A stretch of 64,000 nt of DNA from JBKPNZ01 sp046732895. Its GTDB lineage: Bacteria; Actinomycetota; Thermoleophilia; Solirubrobacterales; 70-9. Below, piece by piece: positions 34,087-42,499 of this stretch (the first letter of the stretch is position 1; each line of letters opens with the position of its first letter). The DNA is taken from NCBI GenBank assembly GCA_046732895.1, contig JBKPNZ010000014.1:5353-69352 (forward strand), read 5' to 3'. Position numbers and translations under genes: made by a program. The notes beneath the pieces are model-generated. The model saw only the letters and a program-made list of their open reading frames with translations, made no database searches and had not been told where the DNA came from.

Positions 34087-35721
34087 GTGATCGCGATCAC
34101 CCGCTTCGTTGCCGCGGCGCTCCTCGTCGCGCTGGCGCTGGCCCTTAGCGCGTGCGGGGGAGAATCTCCGCCGCAGCCGTCCTCACCCGCCGCGCTGGTT
34201 CCGGCCGGCGCACCGATCTACGTCGAGGCGACCGTGCGCCCCGCCCGCGACGAGCGAGACGCCGTCGAGAAGTGGCTCGCTCGCTTCCCGGGCGGGGATC
34301 AGCTGCTCGATCGGCTGGTGGACGAGGTGGATCGCTCGCTGGCGGGCGGCCACGACGGCGGCGATGCATTCACCTACACGGACGACGTCGAGCCGTGGCT
34401 CGGCTCCCGCATCGGCTTCTTCTTCACGAGGTCGGGCGAGAGCCCACCGGCGGCGGGCGTGTTCCCGGTAGCCGATCCGGACGCGGCAGCGCGCGTGGCC
34501 CGGGAGCAGCCGGCGAGGGGCGGCGGGCGCACGGCGGCGATCCACCTCTACCGCGGCGTCCTCTACACGGTGGACCGCCACGGGCAGACCGCGGTCTACG
34601 TCGACGGCTTCCTGATCGCCGGCGACGAGCGGGCCGTGCGTGCGGCGATCGACGTCGTGCGCGGCGATCGGCGATCGCTGGAGGCGACCGGGGCGCTGGA
34701 TTCGGTGCGAACCGACGATACCGTCGGCGAGCCGCTCGTGCTGGCGAGGATCGAGCTCGGCGCGCTCGCGAACGCAGTGGCGCTCCCGCGCGAGGGATTG
34801 CCCGCCAGCGGAGCCGCGCCGCAATCGGGCGCCAGCCGGCTGGCGACGTTCACGGAGGCCCCCGCGGGAGGGCGGCTCGGCGGCACGCTGACGGCGGCGC
34901 TCGCGGTGCGAGACGACGCGCTCACCCTCGAGGCCGTCACACACCTCGGGTCCGGCCTCGCGCAGACGACCCTCGATCAGGACGCCGGTAACCCCCTCCG
35001 TGTGCTCGGGAAGCTCCCGGCCGAATCGGTGATCGCGGCGGCCGTTCCGAGCTTCGGCGCCCAGGCCGCGATGGGGCTGGAGCAGGGCCTCGGCGCTCAG
35101 GCCGGGCCCTTCACCGACCCGAGAGCGCTCCGGGAGGGCCTGCGCCGGCAGCTCGGCTTCGATCCGATCGGCCTGTTCCGTTCGGTTGGCGACCTGGGCT
35201 TCTTCGTCTCGGCGCCGCACGGCGCGGCGGGGGGCGCCGCAGTGCTTTCGGTCGAGCACCGCCGGCCTGTCGTGAAGGCGCTCCAGGCGCTCCCGCTGGT
35301 CCTGGGGACTCAGCCGGGCCTGCGGCTGGCGCCGCTGCCCGCCGGCTTCGCTCCTGGAGCCCGGGGCCTGCTTGTGAACGCCCCGCGGACGCCGGAGCCC
35401 TTCGTCATCGTCCTCTCGGGTGAGCGCCTTGCGCTCGCCTACGGGCTCTCGGCGGCGCGGGAGGCGCTTGCACCATCGGCGACGCTCGCCGCAGGCCCGG
35501 AGCTCCGCGCTGCCGGTGGCGCCCTCGGCCCGGGCTTTGAGCCGTCGGTGCTGGTCGACATGCCGGGCCTCGTGCGAGTGCTCGAGGATCTCGGCCGCGG
35601 TTCGGACCGGGGCCTGAGCGACGTCGAGCCGTACCTGCGTCCGCTCGGCCTCGTCGTCGTCGGCTCGCGGAGCGCCGGCACATCGGTCGAGACGCGCCTG
35701 GTCGCGACCGCCCGTCGTTAG
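34087..35721 (+). CDS. DUF3352-like lipoprotein
   Basis: A 544-residue exported lipoprotein with lipobox LALSAC at residues 18-23. The body resembles DUF3352 proteins: AALVPAGAPIYVEATVRPA at the start, repeated sandwich-like segments such as GALFV-type strands, LAYGLSAAREAL, and FEPSVLVDMPGLVRVLEDL near the end. These are predicted surface proteins of unknown role, frequent in Thermoleophilia. GTG 34087. It is transcribed in line with the LysR gene but 34 bp apart. Confidence 0.78.
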   Translation: MIAITRFVAAALLVALALALSACGGESPPQPSSPAALVPAGAPIYVEATVRPARDERDAVEKWLARFPGGDQLLDRLVDEVDRSLAGGHDGGDAFTYTDDVEPWLGSRIGFFFTRSGESPPAAGVFPVADPDAAARVAREQPARGGGRTAAIHLYRGVLYTVDRHGQTAVYVDGFLIAGDERAVRAAIDVVRGDRRSLEATGALDSVRTDDTVGEPLVLARIELGALANAVALPREGLPASGAAPQSGASRLATFTEAPAGGRLGGTLTAALAVRDDALTLEAVTHLGSGLAQTTLDQDAGNPLRVLGKLPAESVIAAAVPSFGAQAAMGLEQGLGAQAGPFTDPRALREGLRRQLGFDPIGLFRSVGDLGFFVSAPHGAAGGAAVLSVEHRRPVVKALQALPLVLGTQPGLRLAPLPAGFAPGARGLLVNAPRTPEPFVIVLSGERLALAYGLSAAREALAPSATLAAGPELRAAGGALGPGFEPSVLVDMPGLVRVLEDLGRGSDRGLSDVEPYLRPLGLVVVGSRSAGTSVETRLVATARR

Positions 35722-35725
35722 GCCG

Positions 35726-36043
35726 TCAGTCCAGGGCCTCGACCGGGCTGGCGTCGACGACGACGCTGTGCCAGACCGGGAGCAGCGGCTTGTTGTAGTA
35801 GTCGAGCGCCGCCTCGCGGATCGCGGAGATCTCGGGCGAGTACCAGTAGCGCTCGAAGTCCTCCCGATTCGCCCAGACGGTCACCTGGCGGAAGTGCAGC
35901 GGATCGTCACCGTTGCGGGTCAGGAAGCAGGTCGACGCCCCGAACGCGAGTGCGCGGTCCAGGGCGGGACGCCAGAGCTCGTACCAGCGCTCGGCGCGGA
36001 ACGGATGGACGTGCCACTCGACGTAGTTGACGTGGTCGGCCAC
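35726..36043 (-). CDS. Ferredoxin-fold (dimeric alpha-beta barrel-like) protein
   Basis: A 105-residue protein starting from GTG 36043 (ADHVNYVEWHVHPFRAERW). The strand-helix-strand pattern with LHFRQVTVWANREDFERYWYSPEISAIRE and LLPVWHSVV is like NIPSNAP/monooxygenase-type dimeric barrels. A longer in-frame form to 36160 would run into ccr and has arginine-rich non-native sequence. It lies 46 bp downstream of ccr on the same strand, so cotranscription is likely. Function unknown. Confidence 0.65.
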   Translation of the reverse strand: MADHVNYVEWHVHPFRAERWYELWRPALDRALAFGASTCFLTRNGDDPLHFRQVTVWANREDFERYWYSPEISAIREAALDYYNKPLLPVWHSVVVDASPVEALD

Positions 36044-36089
36044 GAGGGGCGTGATCCTATCGCCCGGTCCCAGGCGGTCGGCGAGTCCG

Positions 36090-37358
36090 CTAGGCCCCGA
36101 CCTCGGCGCGGATGGCGCCGGGGCCGTCCTCGTACTTGCCCGCTTCCTCGTCGGTCGCACCCACCATGATCGAGATCTTGCCCAGGTGCTTGTTCTCGTG
36201 GAGGAGCTGGTGCGCCTCGGGGACTCCCTCGAAGCCCATCGCCTGCCACAGCACCGGGCGGACCTTGCCCTCGGCCATGAGCTGGTTTGCCCGCATGCAC
36301 TCGTATGCGTTGGCGAAATGCGAGCCGAGGATCTCCTTCTGCTTCATCCACAGATAGCGAACGTCGAAGTCGAGGTTGTAGCCGGAGGTCGCGCCGCAGA
36401 TCACGACCTTGCCGAAGGGCTTCACCATGAACACCGAGGTGGGGAACGTCGCCTGCCCGACGTGCTCGAAGACGATGTCGGGTGCGTCCCCGAGGATCTC
36501 CTTGACCCGCTTGGCGAAGGCGCGCGAGACCTTGAAGCGCTCCTTGTCGGCGGCCGGGTCGGCGGCGGGATGGTTGGCGTCGGTCCGCATCATCGCGCCG
36601 AACTCGTTGCGGTTCACGTAGTCGACGGCGCCCAGCTGCTTCACGAGCTCACCCTTGTCGTCGGAGGAGACGACGCCGACGGCGTTCGCTCCGGCGGCCT
36701 TGCAGAGCTGCGTGGCGAACACGCCGAGACCGCCGCCGGCACCCCAGATGAGCACGTTGTGGCCGGACTGGAGCTTGCAGCGGTCCATGAGCATGCGGTA
36801 CGCCGTGAAGTAGGTGAGGCCGTAGGCCGAGGACTCGACCCATGAGAGGTTCCGGGGCTTGGGCAGAAGCTGCTGCGCCTGCACCTTCGTGAACTGGGCG
36901 AACGAGCCCCAAGTGGTCTCGTAGCCCCAGATCTCCTGGCTCGGAGCGGCCATCGGGTCGAGCCCGTGAACCTCGACGTCCTCGTACGAAGCCTGATTGC
37001 AGTGGATGACGACCTCGTCGCCGGGGCTCCACCGGGTCACTCCCTCGCCGACCTTCCAGACGACCCCGGAGGCGTCGGAGCCGCCGATGTGGTGGCCGTA
37101 CTCGGGGTGATCGCCGTAGTTGAAGACCGAGACCGGCTTGCCGAGCGCCGCCCAGACGTTGTTGAAGTTGACGCCGGCCGCCATCACCCGCACGATGACC
37201 TCGAACGCGCCGGGCTCCGGCACCTCGATCTCCTCGATCTGAAAGGCGTCCTTAGGCTCACCCTCACGCTCCTGGCGGATCACCCAGGCGGCCATGGTCT
37301 GCGGCAGCTCGCCAGGCTCCACGTCGAGCTTCGAGACCTCATTCACGTCAACGGCCAC
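36090..37358 (-). CDS. ccr: Crotonyl-CoA carboxylase/reductase
   Basis: NADPH-dependent reductive carboxylation of crotonyl-CoA to (2S)-ethylmalonyl-CoA, the key step of the ethylmalonyl-CoA pathway and a source of extender units. The 422-residue MDR protein has Ccr features: an N-terminal extension ending QTMAAWVIRQEREGEPKDAF, GVNFNNVWAALGKPVSVF, HHIGGSDASGVVWKVGEGV, VIHCNQASYEDVEVHG, SSAYGLTYFTAYRML, the nucleotide loop VLIWGAGGGLGVFATQL, and FVMVKPF-like FMVKPFGKVVICGATSGYN. GTG 37358 has GGGAG upstream. The long interdomain insert DANHPAADPAADKERF is also seen in this family. It is followed by a small ferredoxin-fold gene. Confidence 0.95.
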   Translation of the reverse strand: MAVDVNEVSKLDVEPGELPQTMAAWVIRQEREGEPKDAFQIEEIEVPEPGAFEVIVRVMAAGVNFNNVWAALGKPVSVFNYGDHPEYGHHIGGSDASGVVWKVGEGVTRWSPGDEVVIHCNQASYEDVEVHGLDPMAAPSQEIWGYETTWGSFAQFTKVQAQQLLPKPRNLSWVESSAYGLTYFTAYRMLMDRCKLQSGHNVLIWGAGGGLGVFATQLCKAAGANAVGVVSSDDKGELVKQLGAVDYVNRNEFGAMMRTDANHPAADPAADKERFKVSRAFAKRVKEILGDAPDIVFEHVGQATFPTSVFMVKPFGKVVICGATSGYNLDFDVRYLWMKQKEILGSHFANAYECMRANQLMAEGKVRPVLWQAMGFEGVPEAHQLLHENKHLGKISIMVGATDEEAGKYEDGPGAIRAEVGA

Positions 37359-37489
37359 GTTTCTCCCTTCGGGGTCGGTCGCAGACGGTCGCGCATCCTA
37401 CTGGCGCTCCCGTCAAGCGCAAATTAGGGGTAATGGACTATTCCACGCGCCGATTCCGACTTCCGGTGCGAATCGCCTCGTCACGTGCT

Positions 37490-37519
37490 AGGCGCTGACC
37501 CCGCGCCTGGCGCCTTTTT
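37490..37519 (+). terminator. Hairpin with T-tract between divergent genes
   Basis: AGGCGC (37490-37495), loop TGACCCC, GCGCCT (37503-37508), then GGCGCC and five T (37515-37519). It looks like an intrinsic terminator on the plus strand, yet no plus-strand gene precedes it; ccr runs leftward from 37358. It may be an attenuator in the leader of the gene at 37579. The rest of the 220-bp region 37359-37578 shows no gene. Confidence 0.45.
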
Positions 37520-37578
37520 GTCGATATGCGCCAATCGGGCGCCATTCGGCCAACACGTCCGGGCCCGCGGCTACCTTC

Positions 37579-38862
37579 GTGAGTCCGATGGAAGCGTCTG
37601 AGCGACCCCAACTTCCCCTTGACGACGGCGCGGACGGCACCGTCCGCGCGCTCGACGACCGCCTGGTCATCGAGAGCCTGACCGTTACCGACGAGCGGGC
37701 GGCGCGCGTCGTGCGTGAGCGTGCCGAGAATGGGCGCGCCGCCGCCGAGACCGTCACCAAGGCGGTCGAGATCGGCGCCCGTGTCCTCGATACCGAGGAG
37801 ACGGCGGCCAACGTGGACTACGTACGGGCCGAGTTCGAACGGCACGCCGGCGCCCTTCGCGAGCGTCTCGGCAAGACGCTGGAGGCAGGCGATCAGCAGC
37901 TTGCCGAGCGCATCGCCCAGAGCTTCGACGGCGCGCGCGACGGCTCCGTCCAGAAGGAGATCGACCGCCTTTTGAGCACGGCGCTCGAGGAGCAGCGCGA
38001 GAAGATCGTCCGCCTCTTCTCGAGTGAAGATGGGGCTAACCCACTGACCGACTTCAAGGCGGCGGTCGTCCGTGGCTTCAAGGCGCTCGACGAGCGGCAG
38101 CAGAACGAGGGCGAGGCGAACCGCAAGCGCATCGAGGCGCTTCAGCGTGAGCTGACCGAGCTTCGCGAGCGCGAGGACGCCGACCGGCGCGTCGCGGAGG
38201 AGGCCGAGCGCGGCACCGCCAAGGGCCGCAGCTTCGAGGAGCTCGTTCACGCCGCCCTCGAGGAGATCGCCGCCGGTCATGGCGACGCGGCCCATCACAC
38301 CGGCGATGAATCGTCAGAGGCGGGTGGCAAGAAGGGGGACACCGTCGTCGAAGTCGGGGGGGCCCTCGGCAGCCCGGTTGCGACCATGGTCTTCGAGTCC
38401 AAGAACAAGCGGCTGTCGAAGAACGAGGCGTGGCCCGAGCTGAACGCCTGTATGTCCGAGCGCGACGCCGCCTATGCGGTGCTCGTGGTGGCGGGGGAGG
38501 ACAAGATCCCGCGCGGCCTCGAGGACATCACCGAGTACCAGGGCAACAAGATGATCGTCGTGCTGGACCGGGAGGACCCCGACCCGCAGGCGCTGCGCCT
38601 GGTGTATCGCTATGTGCGAGCCCGGCTGCTCGTTAGCGGCGTCGACCAGCTCGAGGTGGACGCCGCCGGCGTGCGTGATGCCGCCGAGGAGGCCGTCGCC
38701 CGCCTCAACCGCGCCAATCGGATCCGGAAGTCGTTGACCCACGTGACCAACAGCGCCGATGCCGCCCGTACCGAGTTCGACGAGATGGTGGCGGACGTCG
38801 AGCGTTGCCTCGTGCGGATCGAGTCGCTCGTCGCGGCCGCCGCGCAGGACGCCGCCGACTGA
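37579..38862 (+). CDS. Coiled-coil protein with PD-(D/E)XK nuclease-like core
   Basis: A 427-residue protein of unclear role. Residues about 15-210 are charged and helical, including a long coiled coil (RKRIEALQRELTELREREDADRR). Then comes GRSFEELVHAALEEIA (near 220), KKGDTVVEV (near 253) and MVFESKNKRLSKNEAWPEL (near 271): the E ... D ... ExK spacing of PD-(D/E)XK nucleases. Next is YAVLVVAGEDKIPRGLEDITEYQGNKMIVVLD, and a C-terminal helical domain. The layout recalls DUF2130/RmuC-type proteins, which are linked to DNA metabolism. ATG 37588 is an alternative start. No defence partners adjoin. Confidence 0.75.
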   Translation: MSPMEASERPQLPLDDGADGTVRALDDRLVIESLTVTDERAARVVRERAENGRAAAETVTKAVEIGARVLDTEETAANVDYVRAEFERHAGALRERLGKTLEAGDQQLAERIAQSFDGARDGSVQKEIDRLLSTALEEQREKIVRLFSSEDGANPLTDFKAAVVRGFKALDERQQNEGEANRKRIEALQRELTELREREDADRRVAEEAERGTAKGRSFEELVHAALEEIAAGHGDAAHHTGDESSEAGGKKGDTVVEVGGALGSPVATMVFESKNKRLSKNEAWPELNACMSERDAAYAVLVVAGEDKIPRGLEDITEYQGNKMIVVLDREDPDPQALRLVYRYVRARLLVSGVDQLEVDAAGVRDAAEEAVARLNRANRIRKSLTHVTNSADAARTEFDEMVADVERCLVRIESLVAAAAQDAAD

Positions 38863-38868
38863 ACGTCG

Positions 38869-39312
38869 CTACGGCAGCAGCAGGTCGTTCTGCGAGCTCT
38901 TGCGCTCGGCGCCCACGACGAGGGTGTCGGGCTTGGCCTGCGCGCGGCTGCCGGCCGTGACCGAGTAGTCGCCTTCCGCCAGCGATGCCTTGAGGTTGCC
39001 CACGCCGCCGGGCGGGATCTCGTTGGTCGCGAGGTTGTCTTGAGGAGCCGGTCCCACGAGGGTGAAGCGCACCGGTGAGTCGGATTGGTTCGAGATCGTG
39101 AAGTTCGCGAGTCCTCCGCCCACCTTGTTCGGGGAGACCAGCACGTGATCCGGGGTGACGTTCGCCGTGATCTCGATCGGCACCGGAGGCCGCGGGTCGT
39201 TGGCGAAGTCGCTCGAGCCGCAGGCGGAAAGGCCGGCAGCGAGCACCGCGACGACCCCGGTTACCAGGCATGCTCGGTGCCTGATGGCGCTGACGTCCTC
39301 CCGGGTGCCCAT
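38869..39312 (-). CDS. Small secreted lipoprotein
   Basis: A 147-residue lipoprotein with lipobox LSAC (AVLAAGLSACGSSDF). The mature part looks like one immunoglobulin/cupredoxin-like sandwich: DHVLVSPNKVGGGLANFTISNQSDSPVRFTLVG, later ASLAEGDYSVTAGS. No copper ligands (His/Cys/Met set) are evident. ATG 39312 fits the signal peptide. The 3' end is six bases from the convergent nuclease-like gene. Confidence 0.7.
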   Translation of the reverse strand: MGTREDVSAIRHRACLVTGVVAVLAAGLSACGSSDFANDPRPPVPIEITANVTPDHVLVSPNKVGGGLANFTISNQSDSPVRFTLVGPAPQDNLATNEIPPGGVGNLKASLAEGDYSVTAGSRAQAKPDTLVVGAERKSSQNDLLLP

Positions 39313-39393
39313 CGTGGGGCGAACCCTAGCCCAAGCAGGCACGAATGGGCGCAGGTTGAGATGACGTTAAGCGGCGCGCAGTCCCCCTTGCGC

Positions 39394-40344
39394 TCAGCCA
39401 AACGGAAGCTCGACGACCTCGGCATGGGTGCCATCGCCGACGACGACGTCCTCCCCCGGCGCCGCCTCCCGGCGGAGGATGGCCAGCGCCAGCGGCCCGC
39501 GGGCGGGGGAGATCACAGCAGTGCCCAGCCGGCCCACCTCGCGTTCTCCGAGCATCACGGCGTCGCCCGCCTGGGCCGCCTGTGTGAGCCGGAGGCCGCG
39601 GAGGTGCCGGTTGGGCTTGCCCCTGTAATGCAGGCGGGCGACGGTCTCCTGGCCGATGTAGCAGCCCTTGCTGAAGCTCACGGCGCGCTCGTTGATCCCG
39701 GCCTCCTCGGGGATCGTCGCGCTCGTCATCTCGTAGCCGAAGCGGGGCGTGCCGGTTTCCACCCGGAGGATCTCCGCAGCCTCCTCGGTGACCTCCGCAG
39801 CGCCAGAGGCGCGCAGGCGATCGAGGAGGGCACCGGCATCGCCCGAGCGCACGATGACGTCGATGCCCAGATCGGTGGCGACACCGAGGACGTCGATGCC
39901 GTCCCAGGAGCGAAAGCCCTGCGCGTGCTCGGGGTGCAGGCCCTCGAGGCCGGTGGCCTGTGCGGCGCGCGGGCCGACGACCGAGACGATCGTCCACTCG
40001 CCTGCTGCGTCGGCGATCTCAACATCACGCCCGACGCCGTACATCCGCAGGTGCTTGAGCGCCGCCGGCGTCCCGGCGAGCTCGAGGTCCAGCCACACAT
40101 CGTCGGAGTGGAGGAGCAGGACGCGCATGTCTGCCTGCATGTGGCCCTTGCGATCGAGGAGCGCGGAGTAGCAGCCCCGGCCCGGCTCCAGGGCCTCGAT
40201 GTCATTGGTGAGCTGGCCCTGCAGATACTCGACGGCGTCCGTTCCGCGGACGTGCGCCATCCCTCGCTCGCGGACGAGGAAGCCCGCGTCCTCACGCAGG
40301 GCGCGGTACTGGCCGTCGAGCTCGATCGCCGTCCCGGTCTCCAT
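39394..40344 (-). CDS. ygfZ: YgfZ/GcvT-family folate-binding protein
   Basis: Folate-dependent Fe-S cluster assembly factor, 316 residues. The hallmark KGCYIGQETVARLHYRGK is near residue 220, and the N-terminus has VRGTDAVEYLQGQLTNDIEAL and GHMQADMRVLL, both typical of YgfZ rather than GcvT. ATG 40344 lies 61 bp from the dtxR start, divergent; the palindrome before dtxR sits within that gap and could also affect this gene. Confidence 0.93.
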   Translation of the reverse strand: METGTAIELDGQYRALREDAGFLVRERGMAHVRGTDAVEYLQGQLTNDIEALEPGRGCYSALLDRKGHMQADMRVLLLHSDDVWLDLELAGTPAALKHLRMYGVGRDVEIADAAGEWTIVSVVGPRAAQATGLEGLHPEHAQGFRSWDGIDVLGVATDLGIDVIVRSGDAGALLDRLRASGAAEVTEEAAEILRVETGTPRFGYEMTSATIPEEAGINERAVSFSKGCYIGQETVARLHYRGKPNRHLRGLRLTQAAQAGDAVMLGEREVGRLGTAVISPARGPLALAILRREAAPGEDVVVGDGTHAEVVELPFG

Positions 40345-40389
40345 CGGGTTTCAGTCTACGCAGCGCGAACGTGGGATATTTTGACTAGA

Positions 40390-40405
40390 CTAAATCTCGA
40401 TTTAG
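40390..40405. promoter_or_regulatory. DtxR/MntR-type operator before dtxR-mntH
   Basis: CTAAATC-TC-GATTTAG is a perfect 16-base interrupted palindrome that ends one base before the dtxR ATG. Its AT-rich arms stand out in GC-rich DNA. It is placed to repress the dtxR-mntH operon when metal is abundant. The AT-rich stretch upstream (TATTTTGACTAGACT) probably holds the promoter. Confidence 0.75.
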
Positions 40406-41128
40406 ATGACGCATACTCGGTTATCGAGCAAACACGACTCCGAGGGGCGCCAGAGCGGGCCTGCGACCGAGGCGGTCGAGGACTACGCCAAGGCGATCTA
40501 CGCCCTCCAGCATCGCGGCGGTGGCGAGCCCGTTGCCACGTCGGCGCTCGCCGAGCGCCTCGACGTCGCGCCTTCGACCGTGACGGCGATGTTGAAGCGC
40601 CTCGACGCCCTGGAGCTCGTGACCTACGAGCCCTACCGCGGGGCCACGCTGACGGCGCACGGAGAGCAGGTCGCGCTCGAGGTGATCCGCCATCACCGGC
40701 TGCTCGAGGCCTTCCTCGCCGAGGCGCTGGAGATGCCCTGGGACCGCGTCCACGACGAGGCGGAGGTCCTCGAGCACTACATCTCCGAGGACCTCGAGAA
40801 GCTCATCGCGGCGAAGCTCGGCGATCCCAGCCTCGATCCGCACGGCGACCCGATTCCGAGCGCCAATCTCGACCTGGCTGCGGACCGCACGGTTTCGCTG
40901 GCCGCGCTCGAGCCCGGTGAGCAGGCGACGTTCGCGCGGGTGTCGGATTCGAATCCGGCGATGCTCCGCTTCCTCGATGAGCACGGCATTCACCCCGGAG
41001 CCCGGCTTGCGGTCGTCGGGGCCGAGCCCTTCGGCGGCCCGCTCGTCATCGAGGTCGCCGGCACCGAGCACGCGCTCGGCGCCGAGCTCGCCCAGAACAT
41101 GCGTGTCGAGCGGGGGCCCAGTTCGTGA
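40406..41128 (+). CDS. DtxR/MntR-family metal-dependent regulator
   Basis: Metal-sensing repressor, 240 residues. N-terminal winged helix: VEDYAKAIYALQ, SALAERLDVAPSTVTAMLKRLDALELV. Dimer/metal domain: GEQVALEVIRHHRLLEAFLAEALEMPWDRVHDEAEVLEHYIS with the His/Glu ligands (HHRLLE, HDEAEVLEH). C-terminal SH3/FeoA-like domain: ALEPGEQATFARVSDSNPAMLRFLDEHG. The stop overlaps the GTG of the manganese transporter (GTGA), so manganese is the likely corepressor. No Shine-Dalgarno precedes ATG 40406; the palindrome occupies that space, and the message may be leaderless. Confidence 0.93.
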   Translation: MTHTRLSSKHDSEGRQSGPATEAVEDYAKAIYALQHRGGGEPVATSALAERLDVAPSTVTAMLKRLDALELVTYEPYRGATLTAHGEQVALEVIRHHRLLEAFLAEALEMPWDRVHDEAEVLEHYISEDLEKLIAAKLGDPSLDPHGDPIPSANLDLAADRTVSLAALEPGEQATFARVSDSNPAMLRFLDEHGIHPGARLAVVGAEPFGGPLVIEVAGTEHALGAELAQNMRVERGPSS

Positions 41129-42474
41129 ACCGAGCTCTCGACACCACGCCGGAGGGGGCAATCGCCCCGGACGCCCCGCCGCGCGAGGCCGACGTCGAAG
41201 ACGTACTCCCCGGCGAAGCTGCCGTCGCCCGGGCTGCCCGAGCATCGCTCGACGGGCGGGTCCGGGGTCCGGCGCGGGTCTGGCCGTTCCTTGGTCCGGC
41301 CTTCATCGCCGCCGTCGCCTACATCGACCCGGGGAACTTCGCCACGAACATCGCCGGGGGCGCGAAGTTCGGCTACCTGCTGCTCTGGGTGATCGTCTCG
41401 GCGAACCTCATCGCGATGCTGGTGCAGACCCAATCGGCGAAGCTTGGAATCGCCACCGGGAAGAACCTCCCGGAGCTCTGCCGCCAGGTGTTTCCGTGGG
41501 GCGCGTCGATCGGATTGTGGCTTCAGGCCGAGGTGGTCGCGATGGCGTGCGACGTGGCGGAGGTCGTCGGCGCGGCGCTGGGACTCAACCTGCTCTTCGG
41601 CATTCCCCTGTTCCCGGCGGCATTGATCGCCGGAGCTGGCGCCTTCGCGATCCTCGGCCTTCAGCAGATGGGGTTTCGACGCCTTGAGGCGGGGATCGCC
41701 GCCCTCGCCGGCGTCGTGCTTGTCTCGTTCGGCTTCGAGATCTTCGTCTCCGATCCGAACGCCGGTGACGTCGCGGGGCACCTCTTCAAGCCCGGGTTCA
41801 GCGGCACGGAGAGCATCCTGCTGACCACGGGAATCATCGGCGCGACCGTGATGCCGCACGTGATCTACCTGCATTCGGCGCTCACGCAGCGCCGTGTGGT
41901 CGGGCGTAACGACGAGGAGAAGCGCAAGATCCTCGGCTTTGAGAAGGTCGACGTCGTGATCGCCATGACGATCGCCGGCTCCGTGAATCTGGCGATGATG
42001 ATCATGGCGGCGGCGCTCTTCCACGAGAGCGGCCTGACCGGCATCGACAGCATCGAAGGCGCCTTCAACGGCCTGCAGAAGGAGGTCTCCGACAACGCCG
42101 CCACGATCTTCGGGGTGGCGCTGCTCGCGTCCGGCTTCGCCTCCTCGTCCGTAGGCACGATGGCGGGGCAGGTCGTGATGCAGGGCTTCATCCAGCGCCG
42201 GATCCCGATCTTCCTGCGGCGCGCAATCACCCTCGCGCCGGCGTTGATCGTGTTGGGCATCGGTCTCAACCCCACCAACGCTCTCGTGATCAGCCAGGTC
42301 ATCCTCTCCTTCGGGATCCCCTTCGCGCTGATTCCGCTGCTCCTGATCGCCCGTAAGCGAGAGGTCATGGGCTCGCTGGTGAATCCCCCCTGGCTCTCGG
42401 CGCTCGCCAGCGTCCTCGGCGGCCTGATCATCGCCCTCAACGTCTTCCTCCTCCAGCAGGTGTTCTTCGGCTGA
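41125..42474 (+). CDS. mntH: Nramp-family Mn2+ transporter
   Basis: Proton-coupled divalent metal importer of the inner membrane, 449 residues and about 11 helices. Metal site: DPGN in helix 1 (AYIDPGNFATNIAGG) and the helix-6 ATVMPHVIYLHSAL segment with the Ala and Met ligands. A 45-residue acidic cytoplasmic N-terminus (ADVEDVLPGEAAVARAARA) precedes helix 1. It is translationally coupled to the DtxR-type regulator and presumably regulated by it through the palindrome at 40390-40405. Confidence 0.95.
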   Translation: MNRALDTTPEGAIAPDAPPREADVEDVLPGEAAVARAARASLDGRVRGPARVWPFLGPAFIAAVAYIDPGNFATNIAGGAKFGYLLLWVIVSANLIAMLVQTQSAKLGIATGKNLPELCRQVFPWGASIGLWLQAEVVAMACDVAEVVGAALGLNLLFGIPLFPAALIAGAGAFAILGLQQMGFRRLEAGIAALAGVVLVSFGFEIFVSDPNAGDVAGHLFKPGFSGTESILLTTGIIGATVMPHVIYLHSALTQRRVVGRNDEEKRKILGFEKVDVVIAMTIAGSVNLAMMIMAAALFHESGLTGIDSIEGAFNGLQKEVSDNAATIFGVALLASGFASSSVGTMAGQVVMQGFIQRRIPIFLRRAITLAPALIVLGIGLNPTNALVISQVILSFGIPFALIPLLLIARKREVMGSLVNPPWLSALASVLGGLIIALNVFLLQQVFFG

Positions 42475-42499
42475 GCCACCCAGCGACTACGCTTCAGGC

